NCBI RefSeq assembly: GCF_040049195.1
Contig: NZ_JBDZDL010000008.1
Direction: 5' to 3' (one strand)
Source of the DNA: NCEH01 sp040049195
Lineage (GTDB): Bacteria; Pseudomonadota; Alphaproteobacteria; Rhizobiales; Xanthobacteraceae
Length of the DNA: 64,000 nucleotides
Part shown: positions 38,081 to 47,005 of the stretch, piece by piece
Layout of the letters: the number at the start of each line of letters is the position of its first letter
Position numbering within the stretch: the first letter of the stretch is position 1
The notes under the pieces: model-generated
The model's database searches: none
The model's input: the letters and a program-made list of their open reading frames with translations, nothing else
Told to the model about the DNA's origin: nothing
Program-made: the position numbers and the translations under genes

Positions 38081-40771
38081 ATGAACGCACTTCCCCCCGC
38101 CCCCGCCGTCGCAACCACCTGTCCGTATTGCGGCGTCGGCTGCGGCGTGAAGGCGACGCCGGACGGAAGGGGCGGCGCCCTGATCGCCGGCGACGCGGCG
38201 CATCCCGCCAATCTCGGCCGGCTGTGCTCGAAGGGCTCAGCGCTCGGCGAGACGCTGGCGCTGGACGCGCGCCTGCTTCGCCCCATGGTCCGCGCCGGCG
38301 ACGGCGCGTTGGCGGAAGCATCCTGGGATGCGGCGCTCGACCGTGCGGCCGCAGGCTTTCGCGATATCCTCGAACGCCACGGCCCCCAAGCGGTGGCCTT
38401 CTATCTCTCCGGCCAATTGCTGACCGAGGATTATTACGTCGCCAACAAGCTCGCCAAGGGCTTCCTCGGCACCGCGAACGTGGACACCAATTCGCGCCTG
38501 TGCATGGCCTCCTCGGTCGCCGGCCACAAGCGCGCCTTCGGCTCCGACACCGTGCCGGGCGCCTATGAGGATCTCGACCAGACGGACCTGATCGTCCTCA
38601 CCGGCTCCAACACCGCCTGGTGCCACCCGGTGCTGTTCCGCCGCATGGTTGCGGCACGCTCGACGCGCGGCGCCAGGCTCGTGGTGATCGACCCGCGCCG
38701 CACCGCCACGGGCGAGGAAGCCGACCTGTTTCTGCCGATCGCCCACGGCACCGACGCGGCGCTGTTCTCCGGCCTGCTGGTGGATCTGGAAAAGACCGGC
38801 GCGCTCGATGCCGCCTTCATCGAGGCGCACACCGAGGGCTTCGCGGCGACCCTCAAGGAGGCCCGCGCCTTCACCCCGGACGTCGCCGCAACGGCCGCCG
38901 CGACCGGCCTGTGCGCCGAGGAGGTCGCCCGCTTCTTCGAGATGTTCCGGTCCACGCAGCGGGTGGTGACCTGCTATTCGCAGGGGGTGAACCAGTCGGC
39001 GGTAGGCACCGACAAGGTGAACGCCATCCTCAATTGCCATCTGGCCACCGGGCGGATCGGCAAGCCCGGCATGGGGCCGTTTTCGCTCACCGGCCAGCCC
39101 AACGCCATGGGCGGGCGGGAAGTGGGCGGGCTCGCCAACCAGCTCGCCGCGCACATGGGCTTCTCGCCCGCCGAGGTGGACCGGGTGCGCCGGTTCTGGG
39201 ATGCGCCCGCCATCGCCACCGCCGAGGGACACAAGGCGGTGGCGATGTTCGATGCCATCGCACGCGGCGAGATCAAGGCGCTCTGGGTCATGGGTACCAA
39301 CCCCGCCGTGAGCCTGCCGCAGGCGCGCGAGGTGCGCGCGGCGCTCGGCAAGCTGGACCTGTTCGTGCTGTCCGAAAATGTAATCGGCAACGATACGTTG
39401 GCCTGCGCGCCGCATGTGCTGCTGCCGACGGCCGCTTGGGGCGAGAAGGACGGGACCGTCACCAATTCCGAGCGGCGCATCTCCCGCCAGCGGCCCTTTC
39501 TGCCCTTGCCGGAGAAGGTGCGGCCCGATTGGTGGGCCATGGCGCAGGTGGCTGCGCGGCTCGGCCACGGCGCCGCCTTCGCCTGGCGCGGCCCGGCCGA
39601 CATCTTCCGCGAGCATGCCGCCCTTTCCGGATTCGAGAACGGCGGCACGCGCGATTTCGACATCTCCGGCCTCGCGACGCTCTCGGACGCCGAATACGAG
39701 AGCCTGGCGCCGGTGCAATGGCCGGTGCCGGAAGAGACGCGGGAGGGACGCGCGCGCCTGTTCGCCGATGGCGGCTTCTTCACGCCGAGTGGCCGCGCCC
39801 GCTTCGTGGCCCCGGCGCGCGTGGAGGCGGCGCGCAGCGGCGGCTTCCCCTTCCTGCTCAACACCGGTCGGGTGCGCGACCAATGGCACACCATGACCCG
39901 CACCGGCCTCAGCCCGCGCCTTGCCGGCCATATCCGCGCCCCGTTCGTTGCCATCCATCCCGAGCACGCGGCCCCGCTCGGCCTTGAGGACGGTGCGCTC
40001 GCGCGCGTCACGTCCGCCCACGGCTCGGCGACGCTGGAGGTCCGGATCGACGCAGGACAACAGATCGGCACGCTGTTCGCGCCGATCCACTGGAGCGATG
40101 CGAATGCCTCCGACGGCGCGGTCGGCGCCCTGGTGCACAAGCACACCGACCCCCATTCGGGCCAGCCGGACCTGAAGGCGACGCCGGCCGCACTCGCGCC
40201 GGCGCCCATGCGAAGCCGCGGTTTCCTGCTGGCCCGCCGCCGCCTCGATTTTTCGGCGACGCCCTTGCCGGCCGGTTCGTGGTGGGCGCGTGCGGCGCTG
40301 GAAGGCGGCTTCGGCTGGCGCCTCGCGGGCCAGGGCGGTCCGCAGGAATGGGCCGATTGGGCCGGGGGTCTCGACCTGCCGGGGGATCGCACGGAATTGG
40401 TGGATTTGCCGGGCGGGCATTACCGCACCGCCGCGTTCGATGCCCGCGGCCGGCTCGTGTTTGCGCTGCTGATGGGTCCGGCCGACGCGCCCCAGGCGTG
40501 GGATGCGCTGGCGGGCCTGCTCGCGGAGGAGACGGTCTCCCTCGAGGATCGGCGCGTGCTGCTCTCGGGCCGCCGGGCCGGGGCGCGGGGCCCGTGCGGG
40601 CCGCTGGTCTGCGCCTGCTTCGGCGTGCCGCGCGGTGCCATCACGGACGCCATCGCGGCCGGCGACCGGGATGCCGTCGCGATCGGCGCGCGCCTCAAGG
40701 CCGGGACCAATTGCGGCTCCTGCCTGCCGGAGATCCGGCAGATCCTTCAGGAAGCGCGCGTGCCGGCCTGA
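38081..40771 (+). CDS. nasA: Assimilatory nitrate reductase catalytic subunit
   Basis: This 896-residue molybdopterin enzyme reduces nitrate to nitrite in the cytoplasm. The N-terminal 4Fe-4S motif is CPYCGVGCG with a later CSKG (about 14-50). Molybdopterin-guanine-dinucleotide domains follow (LTGSNTAWCHPV, VMGTNPAVSLP, NSERRISRQRPF). A C-terminal BFD-like 2Fe-2S domain (CACFGVPRG at about 844 and CGSCLPEIRQIL at about 878) would accept electrons from a reductase. It has no signal peptide. It is the last gene of the operon and is 13 bases after the flavoprotein gene. Confidence 0.95.
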   Translation: MNALPPAPAVATTCPYCGVGCGVKATPDGRGGALIAGDAAHPANLGRLCSKGSALGETLALDARLLRPMVRAGDGALAEASWDAALDRAAAGFRDILERHGPQAVAFYLSGQLLTEDYYVANKLAKGFLGTANVDTNSRLCMASSVAGHKRAFGSDTVPGAYEDLDQTDLIVLTGSNTAWCHPVLFRRMVAARSTRGARLVVIDPRRTATGEEADLFLPIAHGTDAALFSGLLVDLEKTGALDAAFIEAHTEGFAATLKEARAFTPDVAATAAATGLCAEEVARFFEMFRSTQRVVTCYSQGVNQSAVGTDKVNAILNCHLATGRIGKPGMGPFSLTGQPNAMGGREVGGLANQLAAHMGFSPAEVDRVRRFWDAPAIATAEGHKAVAMFDAIARGEIKALWVMGTNPAVSLPQAREVRAALGKLDLFVLSENVIGNDTLACAPHVLLPTAAWGEKDGTVTNSERRISRQRPFLPLPEKVRPDWWAMAQVAARLGHGAAFAWRGPADIFREHAALSGFENGGTRDFDISGLATLSDAEYESLAPVQWPVPEETREGRARLFADGGFFTPSGRARFVAPARVEAARSGGFPFLLNTGRVRDQWHTMTRTGLSPRLAGHIRAPFVAIHPEHAAPLGLEDGALARVTSAHGSATLEVRIDAGQQIGTLFAPIHWSDANASDGAVGALVHKHTDPHSGQPDLKATPAALAPAPMRSRGFLLARRRLDFSATPLPAGSWWARAALEGGFGWRLAGQGGPQEWADWAGGLDLPGDRTELVDLPGGHYRTAAFDARGRLVFALLMGPADAPQAWDALAGLLAEETVSLEDRRVLLSGRRAGARGPCGPLVCACFGVPRGAITDAIAAGDRDAVAIGARLKAGTNCGSCLPEIRQILQEARVPA

Positions 40772-40793
40772 TCCGGACGCGGGCTGTGAAACG

Positions 40794-40818
40794 AAAAGGC
40801 CGGGCAGATGCCCGGCCT
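40794..40818 (-). terminator. Terminator between nasA and ppa
   Basis: AGGCCGGGC (40797-40805) pairs with GCCCGGCCT (40810-40818) around the loop AGAT. On the minus strand the stem is followed by TTTTCGT, so it ends ppa transcription. On the plus strand it follows the nasA stop by 25 bases and could also serve nasA, though without a T run. Confidence 0.8.
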
Positions 40819-40850
40819 CTTGAACGCTCGCACCTGGAGCGCGCGCCGGA

Positions 40851-41399
40851 TCAGTCCGCCGCCGGCTCCTTCTCGCCCTTGGCGCGCTCGATGCCTTCGA
40901 GGATCAGCGCCTTGGCTTCGCTCACGTCGCCCCAGCGCACGATCTTGACCCATTTGTTGGGTTCGAGATCCTTGTAATGGGTGAAGAAGTGCTCGATCTG
41001 CTGGAGCGTGATGTCCGGCAGGTCGGAATAATTGATCACCTTGTCGTAGCGCTTGGTGAGCTTGGGCGCGGGAACGGCGATGATCTTCTCGTCGAAGCCG
41101 CCCTCGTCCTCCATCAGCAGCACGCCGACCGGGCGCACGCCGATGACGGCGCCGGGCACGATGGCGCGCGTATTGGCAATGAGAACGTCGCAGGGGTCAC
41201 CGTCGCCGGAGAGGGTGTGCGGAATGAAGCCGTAGTTTCCCGGGTACCGCATGGCGGTATAGAGGAAGCGATCAACGAACAGCGTACCGGCGTCCTTGTC
41301 CATCTCGTACTTGATGGGCTCTCCGCCGATCGGCACCTCGATCACAACATTGACTTCGTCAGGCGGATTCTTGCCGATCTTGATGGCGTCGATGCGCAT
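40851..41399 (-). CDS. ppa: Inorganic pyrophosphatase
   Basis: This 182-residue soluble family I pyrophosphatase hydrolyses PPi and pulls biosynthetic reactions forward. It shows the substrate region EVPIGGEPIKYEMDKD (about 21-36), RYPGNYGFIPHT (about 51-62) and the signature GDGDPCDVLI (about 65-74) with metal-binding aspartates. The start MRIDAIKIGKNPP fits the family; a GTG four codons upstream is a weaker choice. Length is normal. Confidence 0.96.
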   Translation of the reverse strand: MRIDAIKIGKNPPDEVNVVIEVPIGGEPIKYEMDKDAGTLFVDRFLYTAMRYPGNYGFIPHTLSGDGDPCDVLIANTRAIVPGAVIGVRPVGVLLMEDEGGFDEKIIAVPAPKLTKRYDKVINYSDLPDITLQQIEHFFTHYKDLEPNKWVKIVRWGDVSEAKALILEGIERAKGEKEPAAD

Positions 41400-41450
41400 G
41401 GGGCCACTCACTTGAAGCTATGGATCTCGCGCCCTGTTAGGACGGCGCGG

Positions 41451-41960
41451 CTACCGCTGCCAAGCGAAGGCGACTTTGTCCAGGGTTTTCGTGCCGAAGC
41501 GCTCGATGGAGGCTGCGACCGGTTGCCCTCCTAGCGATTCGTAGAAGCCCACGGCGCCGGCATTGTCCTTCAGCGCCCAGACGACCAGGCCGTTCAGGCC
41601 GGCGAGGGCGAGGTCGCGCCGGGCAGCGGAGAACAGGCGCTGGCCGAAACCGAGGCCCTGATAGACCGGCTTGAGATAGATTTCGTAGATCTCGCCGCCA
41701 TAGGGCAGGTTCTTGGCGCGGTTGCCACCGTAATTGGTGTAGCCGACCACCCCTTCGCCCGCGATCAGCACCGACAGGCGGCTGCCGCGCCCGATGGCCT
41801 GTTCCCACCAGGCCGGGCCGCGACGCTCCACCATCCGCTCCAGCTCCAGGCCGGGGATGAGGCCGCGATAGACTGAACGCCAAGCGCTGTCATGAACGTC
41901 CGCGATGGCGGGGGCGTCCTGGGGCTTCGCGCGACGTATCTCGATGAGGCCCGTACTCAT
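41451..41960 (-). CDS. GNAT family N-acetyltransferase
   Basis: This 169-residue acetyl-CoA-dependent acyltransferase covers the GNAT fold from IEIRRAKPQDAPAIADVHD to the end. The acetyl-CoA motif A is LKPVYQGLGFGQRLFSAARR (about 102-121) and motif B is WALKDNAGAVGFYESLG (about 132-148). The substrate is unknown. The frame is open well upstream, but GNAT similarity begins at this ATG. The parS site lies about 130 bases beyond the start. Confidence 0.83.
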   Translation of the reverse strand: MSTGLIEIRRAKPQDAPAIADVHDSAWRSVYRGLIPGLELERMVERRGPAWWEQAIGRGSRLSVLIAGEGVVGYTNYGGNRAKNLPYGGEIYEIYLKPVYQGLGFGQRLFSAARRDLALAGLNGLVVWALKDNAGAVGFYESLGGQPVAASIERFGTKTLDKVAFAWQR

Positions 41961-42316
41961 GCCCCAATAGGAGCAAACCTGAGCCTCCGCATCAAGTGGC
42001 CTTATGTCACGAATGCGCGCCATCCCCTGTTGGGGCGCGCGCACCGGCGCAAGCTTGGCCGAAAGGCCGGAGAAAGGCCCCGCCGACCGGAAATGTTTCA
42101 CGTGAAACATAGACTTAGCACGGACGAACAGCGGTTTCGTGATGCTTCTCCGTGGCTTTTCGGCCCACGACACCCCCTTTTCGGGCGAAGTTTCGCCCAA
42201 GATGAATCCGGCGCGGCCATTTTGCGCCGGTCGTGGTTCAACCCCGTCGCCGAGTGCGCTAGGAAGGGACATCGAACCGCGCGCGTCCCGCGCCGGACGT
42301 GCCAGCGCGAGGCGCG
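41961..42316. other. Intergenic region holding the parS site
   Basis: This stretch of 356 bases between the divergent GNAT and small membrane protein genes contains the parS palindrome described separately. I see no further gene, terminator or RNA in it, and no second parS copy nearby. Confidence 0.6.
42094..42109. promoter_or_regulatory. Chromosomal parS (ParB binding) site
   Basis: TGTTTCACGTGAAACA is an exact copy of the 16-base consensus parS palindrome, which here extends to 18 bases (A before, T after). ParB loads at parS, spreads with CTP and drives origin segregation together with ParA and SMC. In bacterial chromosomes such sites cluster near oriC, so the window is probably origin-proximal. 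No parA or parB gene is in the window. Confidence 0.93.
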
Positions 42317-42631
42317 ATGTTCCGCTTCCTGTTCCGCTTCTTCGGCTTCTGGATCCTGGCCGGCGGTTTCGTGGCCCTGGTGGTGGATGGAACGCGCTCC
42401 ATCGCCTCGAGCCGGCTGATCCTCACCTCCGCCCAGGACGCCTGGACCGCGCTCTCCCCCTCCACCTTCGCGGCCGCGCAGGCCAAGGTCACGGCGCTTT
42501 CGCCCCTCGCCTGGAGCGATGCGGCGGTGCCGGTGCTCGGCCTGCCGCTGTTCCTGCTGCTGGCGATCGTCGGCTTTCTCTTCCTCGCCATCGGGCGGGT
42601 GCGCCAGCGCTCGCGCTTCCTCGCCAACTGA
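42317..42631 (+). CDS. Small two-pass membrane protein of unknown function
   Basis: This 104-residue protein has membrane segments at about 5-27 (RFFGFWILAGGFVALVV) and about 73-95 (LGLPLFLLLAIVGFLFLAIG), a soluble loop of about 45 residues between them and a basic C-terminus. No catalytic motif is seen. The start MFRFLFRFFG was chosen because it begins directly before the first segment; a GTG six codons upstream is possible. It precedes msrA by about 210 bases on the same strand. Confidence 0.68.
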   Translation: MFRFLFRFFGFWILAGGFVALVVDGTRSIASSRLILTSAQDAWTALSPSTFAAAQAKVTALSPLAWSDAAVPVLGLPLFLLLAIVGFLFLAIGRVRQRSRFLAN

Positions 42632-42843
42632 CCGCCCCCCGCGCGGCGCCGAGGCCGGGCCCCTCGCGCAAGCGCCGGCCGATCCCCATATTGGGGCACG
42701 AGACGTTCGAGCCCATGCCGGGCGGGCGGCGGGCGCACGGTCAGCCCGGCTCGCTCCAGGCGGTCGCGACGGCCTCCCTCACCGAACCAGCGCCCGGCGC
42801 CCGACCGTTTGCGGCGGTGCGCGGCGCAGAAGAGGAGCCCGCC

Positions 42844-43500
42844 ATGTTCTGGTCGAAGAAGTCCCTGGACCTGCCCACCGCCGCCGATGCCCTGCCCGGC
42901 CGCGCCGACGCGCTCAAGACCGCGCGGGTCCATTTCGTCAATCACAAGCCCTTGAAGGGTCCGTTCCCCGACGGCATCGAAACCGCCGTGTTCGCGCTCG
43001 GCTGCTTCTGGGGCGCGGAGCGCAAGTTCTGGCAGGTGCCGGGCGTTTATGTCACCGCCGTCGGCTATGTGGCGGGGCATACGCCCAATGCGACCTATCC
43101 GGAAGTCTGCTCCGGCCGCACCGGCCACACCGAGGGCGTGCTGGTCGCCTACGATCCCGCGCAGGTGAGCTTCGCCCACTTGCTCAAGGTGTTCTGGGAA
43201 AGCCACGACCCGACCCAGGGCATGCGGCAGGGCAACGACATCGGCACGCAATATCGCTCCGGCATCTATGTGCCCGATGCGGCGCACCGGGCCGAGGCGG
43301 AAGCGTCCAAGGCCGCTTATCAGGCGGCGCTGATGGCGAAGGGCTACGGCGCCATCACCACCGAGATCCGCGACGGCGGCCCGTTCTATTACGCAGAGGA
43401 AGACCACCAGCAATATCTGGCCAAGAATCCGGCCGGCTATTGCGGGCTCGGCGGCACGGGGGTCTCCTGCCCCATCGGCCTCACGGCCGCCGCCGAATAG
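42844..43500 (+). CDS. msrA: Peptide methionine (S)-S-oxide reductase
   Basis: This 218-residue enzyme repairs methionine-S-sulfoxide in proteins. The catalytic cysteine is in ALGCFWGAERKFW (about 52-64), followed by GYVAGHTPNATYPEVCSG and HTEGV. The C-terminal cysteine pair in YCGLGGTGVSCP (about 200-211) can recycle the active site through thioredoxin. The first 40 residues extend beyond the catalytic domain as in the longer MsrA group. The ATG follows GAGGAGCCCGCC. Confidence 0.96.
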   Translation: MFWSKKSLDLPTAADALPGRADALKTARVHFVNHKPLKGPFPDGIETAVFALGCFWGAERKFWQVPGVYVTAVGYVAGHTPNATYPEVCSGRTGHTEGVLVAYDPAQVSFAHLLKVFWESHDPTQGMRQGNDIGTQYRSGIYVPDAAHRAEAEASKAAYQAALMAKGYGAITTEIRDGGPFYYAEEDHQQYLAKNPAGYCGLGGTGVSCPIGLTAAAE

Positions 43501-43612
43501 CAGCCCGATAACAATCGTGCGCGGCGCCCCGGAACTCCACCACCGGGGCGCCGCGCCTCTTTCCAAACGCCGAAGCCGCGTTTAAGCCGGGGTGCCTCTG
43601 AAGGAGCGTCCC

Positions 43613-44299
43613 ATGGCCTTCGTCATTCCCGCCCCCGCCGTTCCGAGCCTTCCTGTCGAAGGCTCGCAAGATCGTTTCCCGGTTCACCGCATCTATTGCG
43701 TCGGGCGCAATTTCGCCGACCACGCCATCGAGATGGGGCACGACCCCGACCGCGAGCCGCCCTTCTTCTTCCAGAAGAACCCGGACAATCTGGTTCCGAG
43801 CGGCTCCACCATCCCCTATCCCAAGGGCACGTCGGACCTGCATTTCGAGGTGGAAATGGTGGTCGCGCTGAAGGCCGGCGGCGAAGACGTGCCGGTCGAG
43901 AAGGCGCTCGACCTGGTCTATGGCTATGGCGTCGGCCTCGATCTGACCCGCCGCGACCTCCAGGGCCAAGCGAAGAAGATGGGCCGCCCGTGGGAAGTGG
44001 GCAAGGCGTTCGAGCAGTCCGCCCCCTGCTCCGCCTTGGTTCCGGCCGACCGGATCGGCAATCCCCACACCGGCCGGGTTTGGCTGAGCGTCAACGGCCA
44101 ATTGCGCCAGGATGGCGACCTGAACCAGATGATCTGGAAGGTGCCGGAGATGATCGCCACCCTCTCCACCCTGTTCCGCCTGGAGCCGGGCGACCTGATC
44201 TTCGCCGGCACCCCGGCCGGCGTCGGCGCGACGGTTGCCGGCGACTTCCTGGAAGGCGGCGTCGAGGGCGTGGCGAGCATCACGCTCACAATCGCGTAA
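43613..44299 (+). CDS. Fumarylacetoacetate hydrolase family protein
   Basis: This 228-residue protein has the FAH fold. Metal-binding glutamates are in DLHFEVEMVVAL (about 75-86), the N-terminal signature is IYCVGRNFADHA (about 27-38), and the C-terminal part holds FAGTPAGVGA. Relatives include acylpyruvate hydrolase and 2-hydroxyhepta-2,4-diene-1,7-dioate isomerase; the exact substrate cannot be told. No other aromatic-degradation gene is adjacent. The start follows AAGGAGCGTCCC. Confidence 0.87.
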   Translation: MAFVIPAPAVPSLPVEGSQDRFPVHRIYCVGRNFADHAIEMGHDPDREPPFFFQKNPDNLVPSGSTIPYPKGTSDLHFEVEMVVALKAGGEDVPVEKALDLVYGYGVGLDLTRRDLQGQAKKMGRPWEVGKAFEQSAPCSALVPADRIGNPHTGRVWLSVNGQLRQDGDLNQMIWKVPEMIATLSTLFRLEPGDLIFAGTPAGVGATVAGDFLEGGVEGVASITLTIA

Positions 44300-44322
44300 G
44301 AAGGCACGCGCCCCTCCCCCCG

Positions 44323-44347
44323 CCCCTCTCCGCGGCGGGGAGAGGGG
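44323..44347. repeat. GC-rich palindrome between convergent genes
   Basis: CCCCTCTCC (44323-44331) pairs with GGGGAGAGGGG bases up to 44347, with a GC-rich loop. It lies 24 bases after the hydrolase stop and 28 bases before the end of the opposing gene. There is no T run. It is probably a bidirectional transcription end or a dispersed palindromic repeat. Confidence 0.5.
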
Positions 44348-44375
44348 AACGCCGCGACGAGCCGGCGACGGCCGC

Positions 44376-45134
44376 TCAGCTTTTCTTGGTGAGCAGCTTC
44401 TTCGGCCGGCGCTGGCGCGCCACGTCGAACAGCGAGAAGGTGCGGTTCACATAATTGGTGACGCCCGACATGCCGTCGATGTGGCGCCGCAGGTCCGGCG
44501 TCATCTCCGCCTCCACCATGCGGATGGGGCGCGAGGGGTCCATGGTCTCGAAGCGCGCGTAGAACAGCGGTTCGCCGCGCTTGATGACGATGTCCTTCTT
44601 CGGCTCGTGCCACTCGAACGCCCACATGAGCTGGCGCGGCCAGTTCTCGATCGGGAACCGGCCGCCGATCAGCAGCCCCGGCAGCGGATTGGCCCGGTAA
44701 TGATTGAAGGGCGGCAGCTGGTTGATATAGATCGGCTCGTCGGCCACGAACACGTAGGGCGTCATGAGCTGGATGATCGGCCGCTCGGGATGGCGCCATT
44801 CCTTCGCCGAAACCAGGCTGATCATCTGCCCGAGATGCTTGGCGCGGATGTTCGACTGATCGCCGGCGGCGTTCACCAGGCTCGGCACGCGGGTCTTCTC
44901 GTCCACATGGAAGCGCAGATGCATGTCGATGGGTGAGACCACCTCGAACAGGCGCGCATCATGGTCGATCACCGCCGGGCAATAGCGCACGGATTTGGGA
45001 TGGCGCGCGGCCGGCTCCTCGCGGACCACCTTGCGCGGAGCGTCCCAGATAAAGGTGCCCTTCTCCTGGTCGAACAGCCAGCCGACTTCCGCCACCCGGC
45101 TCGGTAGCCGCACCGCATGCCCAAACAGCTTCAT
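44376..45134 (-). CDS. Conserved-looking protein of unknown function
   Basis: This 252-residue soluble protein is rich in aromatic residues and basic tails (RQRRPKKLLTKKS at the end). Segments such as FNHYRANPLPGLLIGGRFPIENWP, seen around residues 145-168 here, and WAFEWHEPKKDI (about 173-184) look conserved but belong to no family I can name. No signal peptide, membrane segment or nucleotide motif is visible. The ATG at 45134 has GGGACG ten bases upstream; a TTG two codons earlier is unlikely. Confidence 0.65.
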   Translation of the reverse strand: MKLFGHAVRLPSRVAEVGWLFDQEKGTFIWDAPRKVVREEPAARHPKSVRYCPAVIDHDARLFEVVSPIDMHLRFHVDEKTRVPSLVNAAGDQSNIRAKHLGQMISLVSAKEWRHPERPIIQLMTPYVFVADEPIYINQLPPFNHYRANPLPGLLIGGRFPIENWPRQLMWAFEWHEPKKDIVIKRGEPLFYARFETMDPSRPIRMVEAEMTPDLRRHIDGMSGVTNYVNRTFSLFDVARQRRPKKLLTKKS

Positions 45135-45301
45135 TTTCAAGCGTCCCGAATACCCTGACCCCGAGGTCTAAGCACAAATCCGGCGCTTGAAAAGCCGGCG
45201 CAAGCGCACGGGGGCCGCGTTGCCATATTGGCGCCATGCTGCGCCGCGCATAAGAAGCACGGAACACCCGCCGCGCCGCGACGGGCGCGGGAGAGCCGTG
45301 G

Positions 45302-45622
45302 ATGGGCACGACGGACGCACAGAAGGCGGGCGGCAAGGGGCGGGACGCCTTTTTGCCGCGGGTCAAATTCGTCGGCGGCATACTCGGATTTCTGTCCGCG
45401 CCTGCCAGCGTCGGCTTGGCGCTGCACCTGCTGGGCCATCTGACGCTGCGTTCCTCCCTGGTCTGGGCGGTTCTGGCCTATCCCGTGATCATCGTGATCG
45501 GGGCCATCGTCGGTGTTTCGATGCTGTTCAACTCACCGTCCAGCGACCGCCCCGGCGAGGGGACCCAGGTGACCCGGCTCGAATCGGAGCCGGAACGCCA
45601 GCAGGACCCATTTGCGGGCTGA
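45302..45622 (+). CDS. Small membrane protein of unknown function
   Basis: This 106-residue protein has two hydrophobic segments (about 24-47, VGGILGFLSAPASVGLALHLLG; and about 52-77, SLVWAVLAYPVIIVIGAIVGV, each quoted within limits) and a polar, acidic C-terminal tail of about 28 residues. No motif is recognised. The ATG follows GGGAGAGCCGTGG. It lies divergent to the unknown gene before it and about 180 bases ahead of the metallopeptidase gene. Confidence 0.65.
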   Translation: MGTTDAQKAGGKGRDAFLPRVKFVGGILGFLSAPASVGLALHLLGHLTLRSSLVWAVLAYPVIIVIGAIVGVSMLFNSPSSDRPGEGTQVTRLESEPERQQDPFAG

Positions 45623-45799
45623 CGCGGCGACGCCACGGGTCCAGAGCCGTCTCACATCCAATTTGCCGGCCTTTCCGCACGGAAATGCACCCAAGGGCGC
45701 TTGCGGTGGGAACAGAAGCATGCCTGCGTCGTCCTCTGCCTGAGCGCCGGTAGCGGTTCCGGCGCCGATATCATCGCCCGACCGTTCGAGATCCCTGCC

Positions 45800-46948
45800 A
45801 TGAAGCTTTTCGAATGCCAGAATTGCCGCAATCCCGTGCATTTCGACAATCGGTTCTGCGTGAATTGCGGCTATCGGCTGGGTTACCTGCCCGATAAAAA
45901 TACCATCTCCGCGGTGGAGCCCGACGAGGCGGCCTGGACCGCGCTAGCGGATCGCGGCCGCCCCTATCTGTTCTGCGACAACGCGCAATACGACGCCTGC
46001 AACTGGCTGATCCCGGCCGATGCCGGACGCATCACCTGCGAGGCCTGCCGCCACAATCGCACGGTGCCGGACCTCTCGATCGAAGACAACCTGAACCGCT
46101 GGCGCAAGATGGAGCTGGCCAAGCACCATCTGTTCTATTCCCTGCTGCGGTGGCGCCTGCCCATGCCCGACCGCACCGAGGAGCCGGAGAGCGGGCTCGC
46201 TTTTGATTTTCTCGCCGACGTCACCACGCCGAGCGGGGATTCCGAACGCGTGCTCACGGGCCATGACAACGGCATCATCACCATCAACATCGCCGAGGCG
46301 GACGATGCCGAGCGGGAGGCGCGCCGCACCAGCATGAAGGAGCCGTACCGCACGCTGCTCGGCCATTTCCGCCATGAGGTGGGCCATTATTATTGGGATC
46401 GCCTGGTGCGCGACGGCAACAAGCTGGACGGCTTCCGCGCCGTGTTCGGGGATGAGCGCGCCGATTATGGCGAAGCGCTCCAGCGCCATTACGACAACGG
46501 CCCCCCCGCCGGCTGGCAGGACGCCTTCATCAGCTCTTATGCCACCGCCCATCCCTGGGAGGATTTTGCGGAAACCTGGGCTCATTACCTCCACATGGTG
46601 GATGCGCTGGAGACCGCGGGAGCGTTCGGCATCAAGCTGCGGCCGAAGATCCGCAAGGCGGCGGAGCTGGCGCTGGAGGTGGACTTCAAGCCCTACCAGG
46701 CCACAAGCGCGGAGGAATTGGTGGAGGCGTTCGTGCCCCTGACGGTGGCGGTGAATTCCATCAACCGGTCCATGGGGCAGCCGGATCTCTATCCGTTCGT
46801 GCTGTCGCTGCCCGTCACACAGAAGCTCCAGTTCATCCACGACCTGCTGGTGCACAGCGAGGACGTGACCGCGCCTGCGCCGTCCGACACCAAGGTGGAC
46901 CGGCCGATCGAGGGGCGCACGCCGAAAATGGAAACCCAGGCCGGGTAA
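45800..46948 (+). CDS. Zinc-ribbon putative metallopeptidase
   Basis: This 382-residue cytoplasmic protein begins with a zinc ribbon (CQNC then CVNCGY, about 6-24) and has further cysteines in the 60-90 region (CDN, CNW, CEACRHN). A conserved helix carries HEVGHYYWD (about 192-200), a zincin-like HExxH variant with a valine after the glutamate, followed by ERADYGEAL that could give a third ligand. It matches the group annotated as putative zinc-binding metallopeptidases of unknown substrate. The start MKLFECQNC is clear. Confidence 0.82.
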   Translation: MKLFECQNCRNPVHFDNRFCVNCGYRLGYLPDKNTISAVEPDEAAWTALADRGRPYLFCDNAQYDACNWLIPADAGRITCEACRHNRTVPDLSIEDNLNRWRKMELAKHHLFYSLLRWRLPMPDRTEEPESGLAFDFLADVTTPSGDSERVLTGHDNGIITINIAEADDAEREARRTSMKEPYRTLLGHFRHEVGHYYWDRLVRDGNKLDGFRAVFGDERADYGEALQRHYDNGPPAGWQDAFISSYATAHPWEDFAETWAHYLHMVDALETAGAFGIKLRPKIRKAAELALEVDFKPYQATSAEELVEAFVPLTVAVNSINRSMGQPDLYPFVLSLPVTQKLQFIHDLLVHSEDVTAPAPSDTKVDRPIEGRTPKMETQAG

Positions 46949-46967
46949 GCCCGGCGCATAAAGAAAT

Positions 46968-46998
46968 GCCCCGCTCTCCGGGGGGAAGAGAGCGGGGC
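46968..46998 (+). terminator. Stem-loop after the metallopeptidase gene
   Basis: GCCCCGCTCTC (46968-46978) pairs perfectly with GAGAGCGGGGC (46988-46998). The loop is nine bases, and only CTTGG follows. It begins 20 bases after the stop codon and probably ends or stabilises that transcript. Confidence 0.55.
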
Positions 46999-47005
46999 CT
47001 TGGAG

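Noticed and set aside
38237..40420. Minus-strand open frame of 727 codons
   Set aside because: It is antisense to nasA, whose cofactor motifs are intact on the plus strand.
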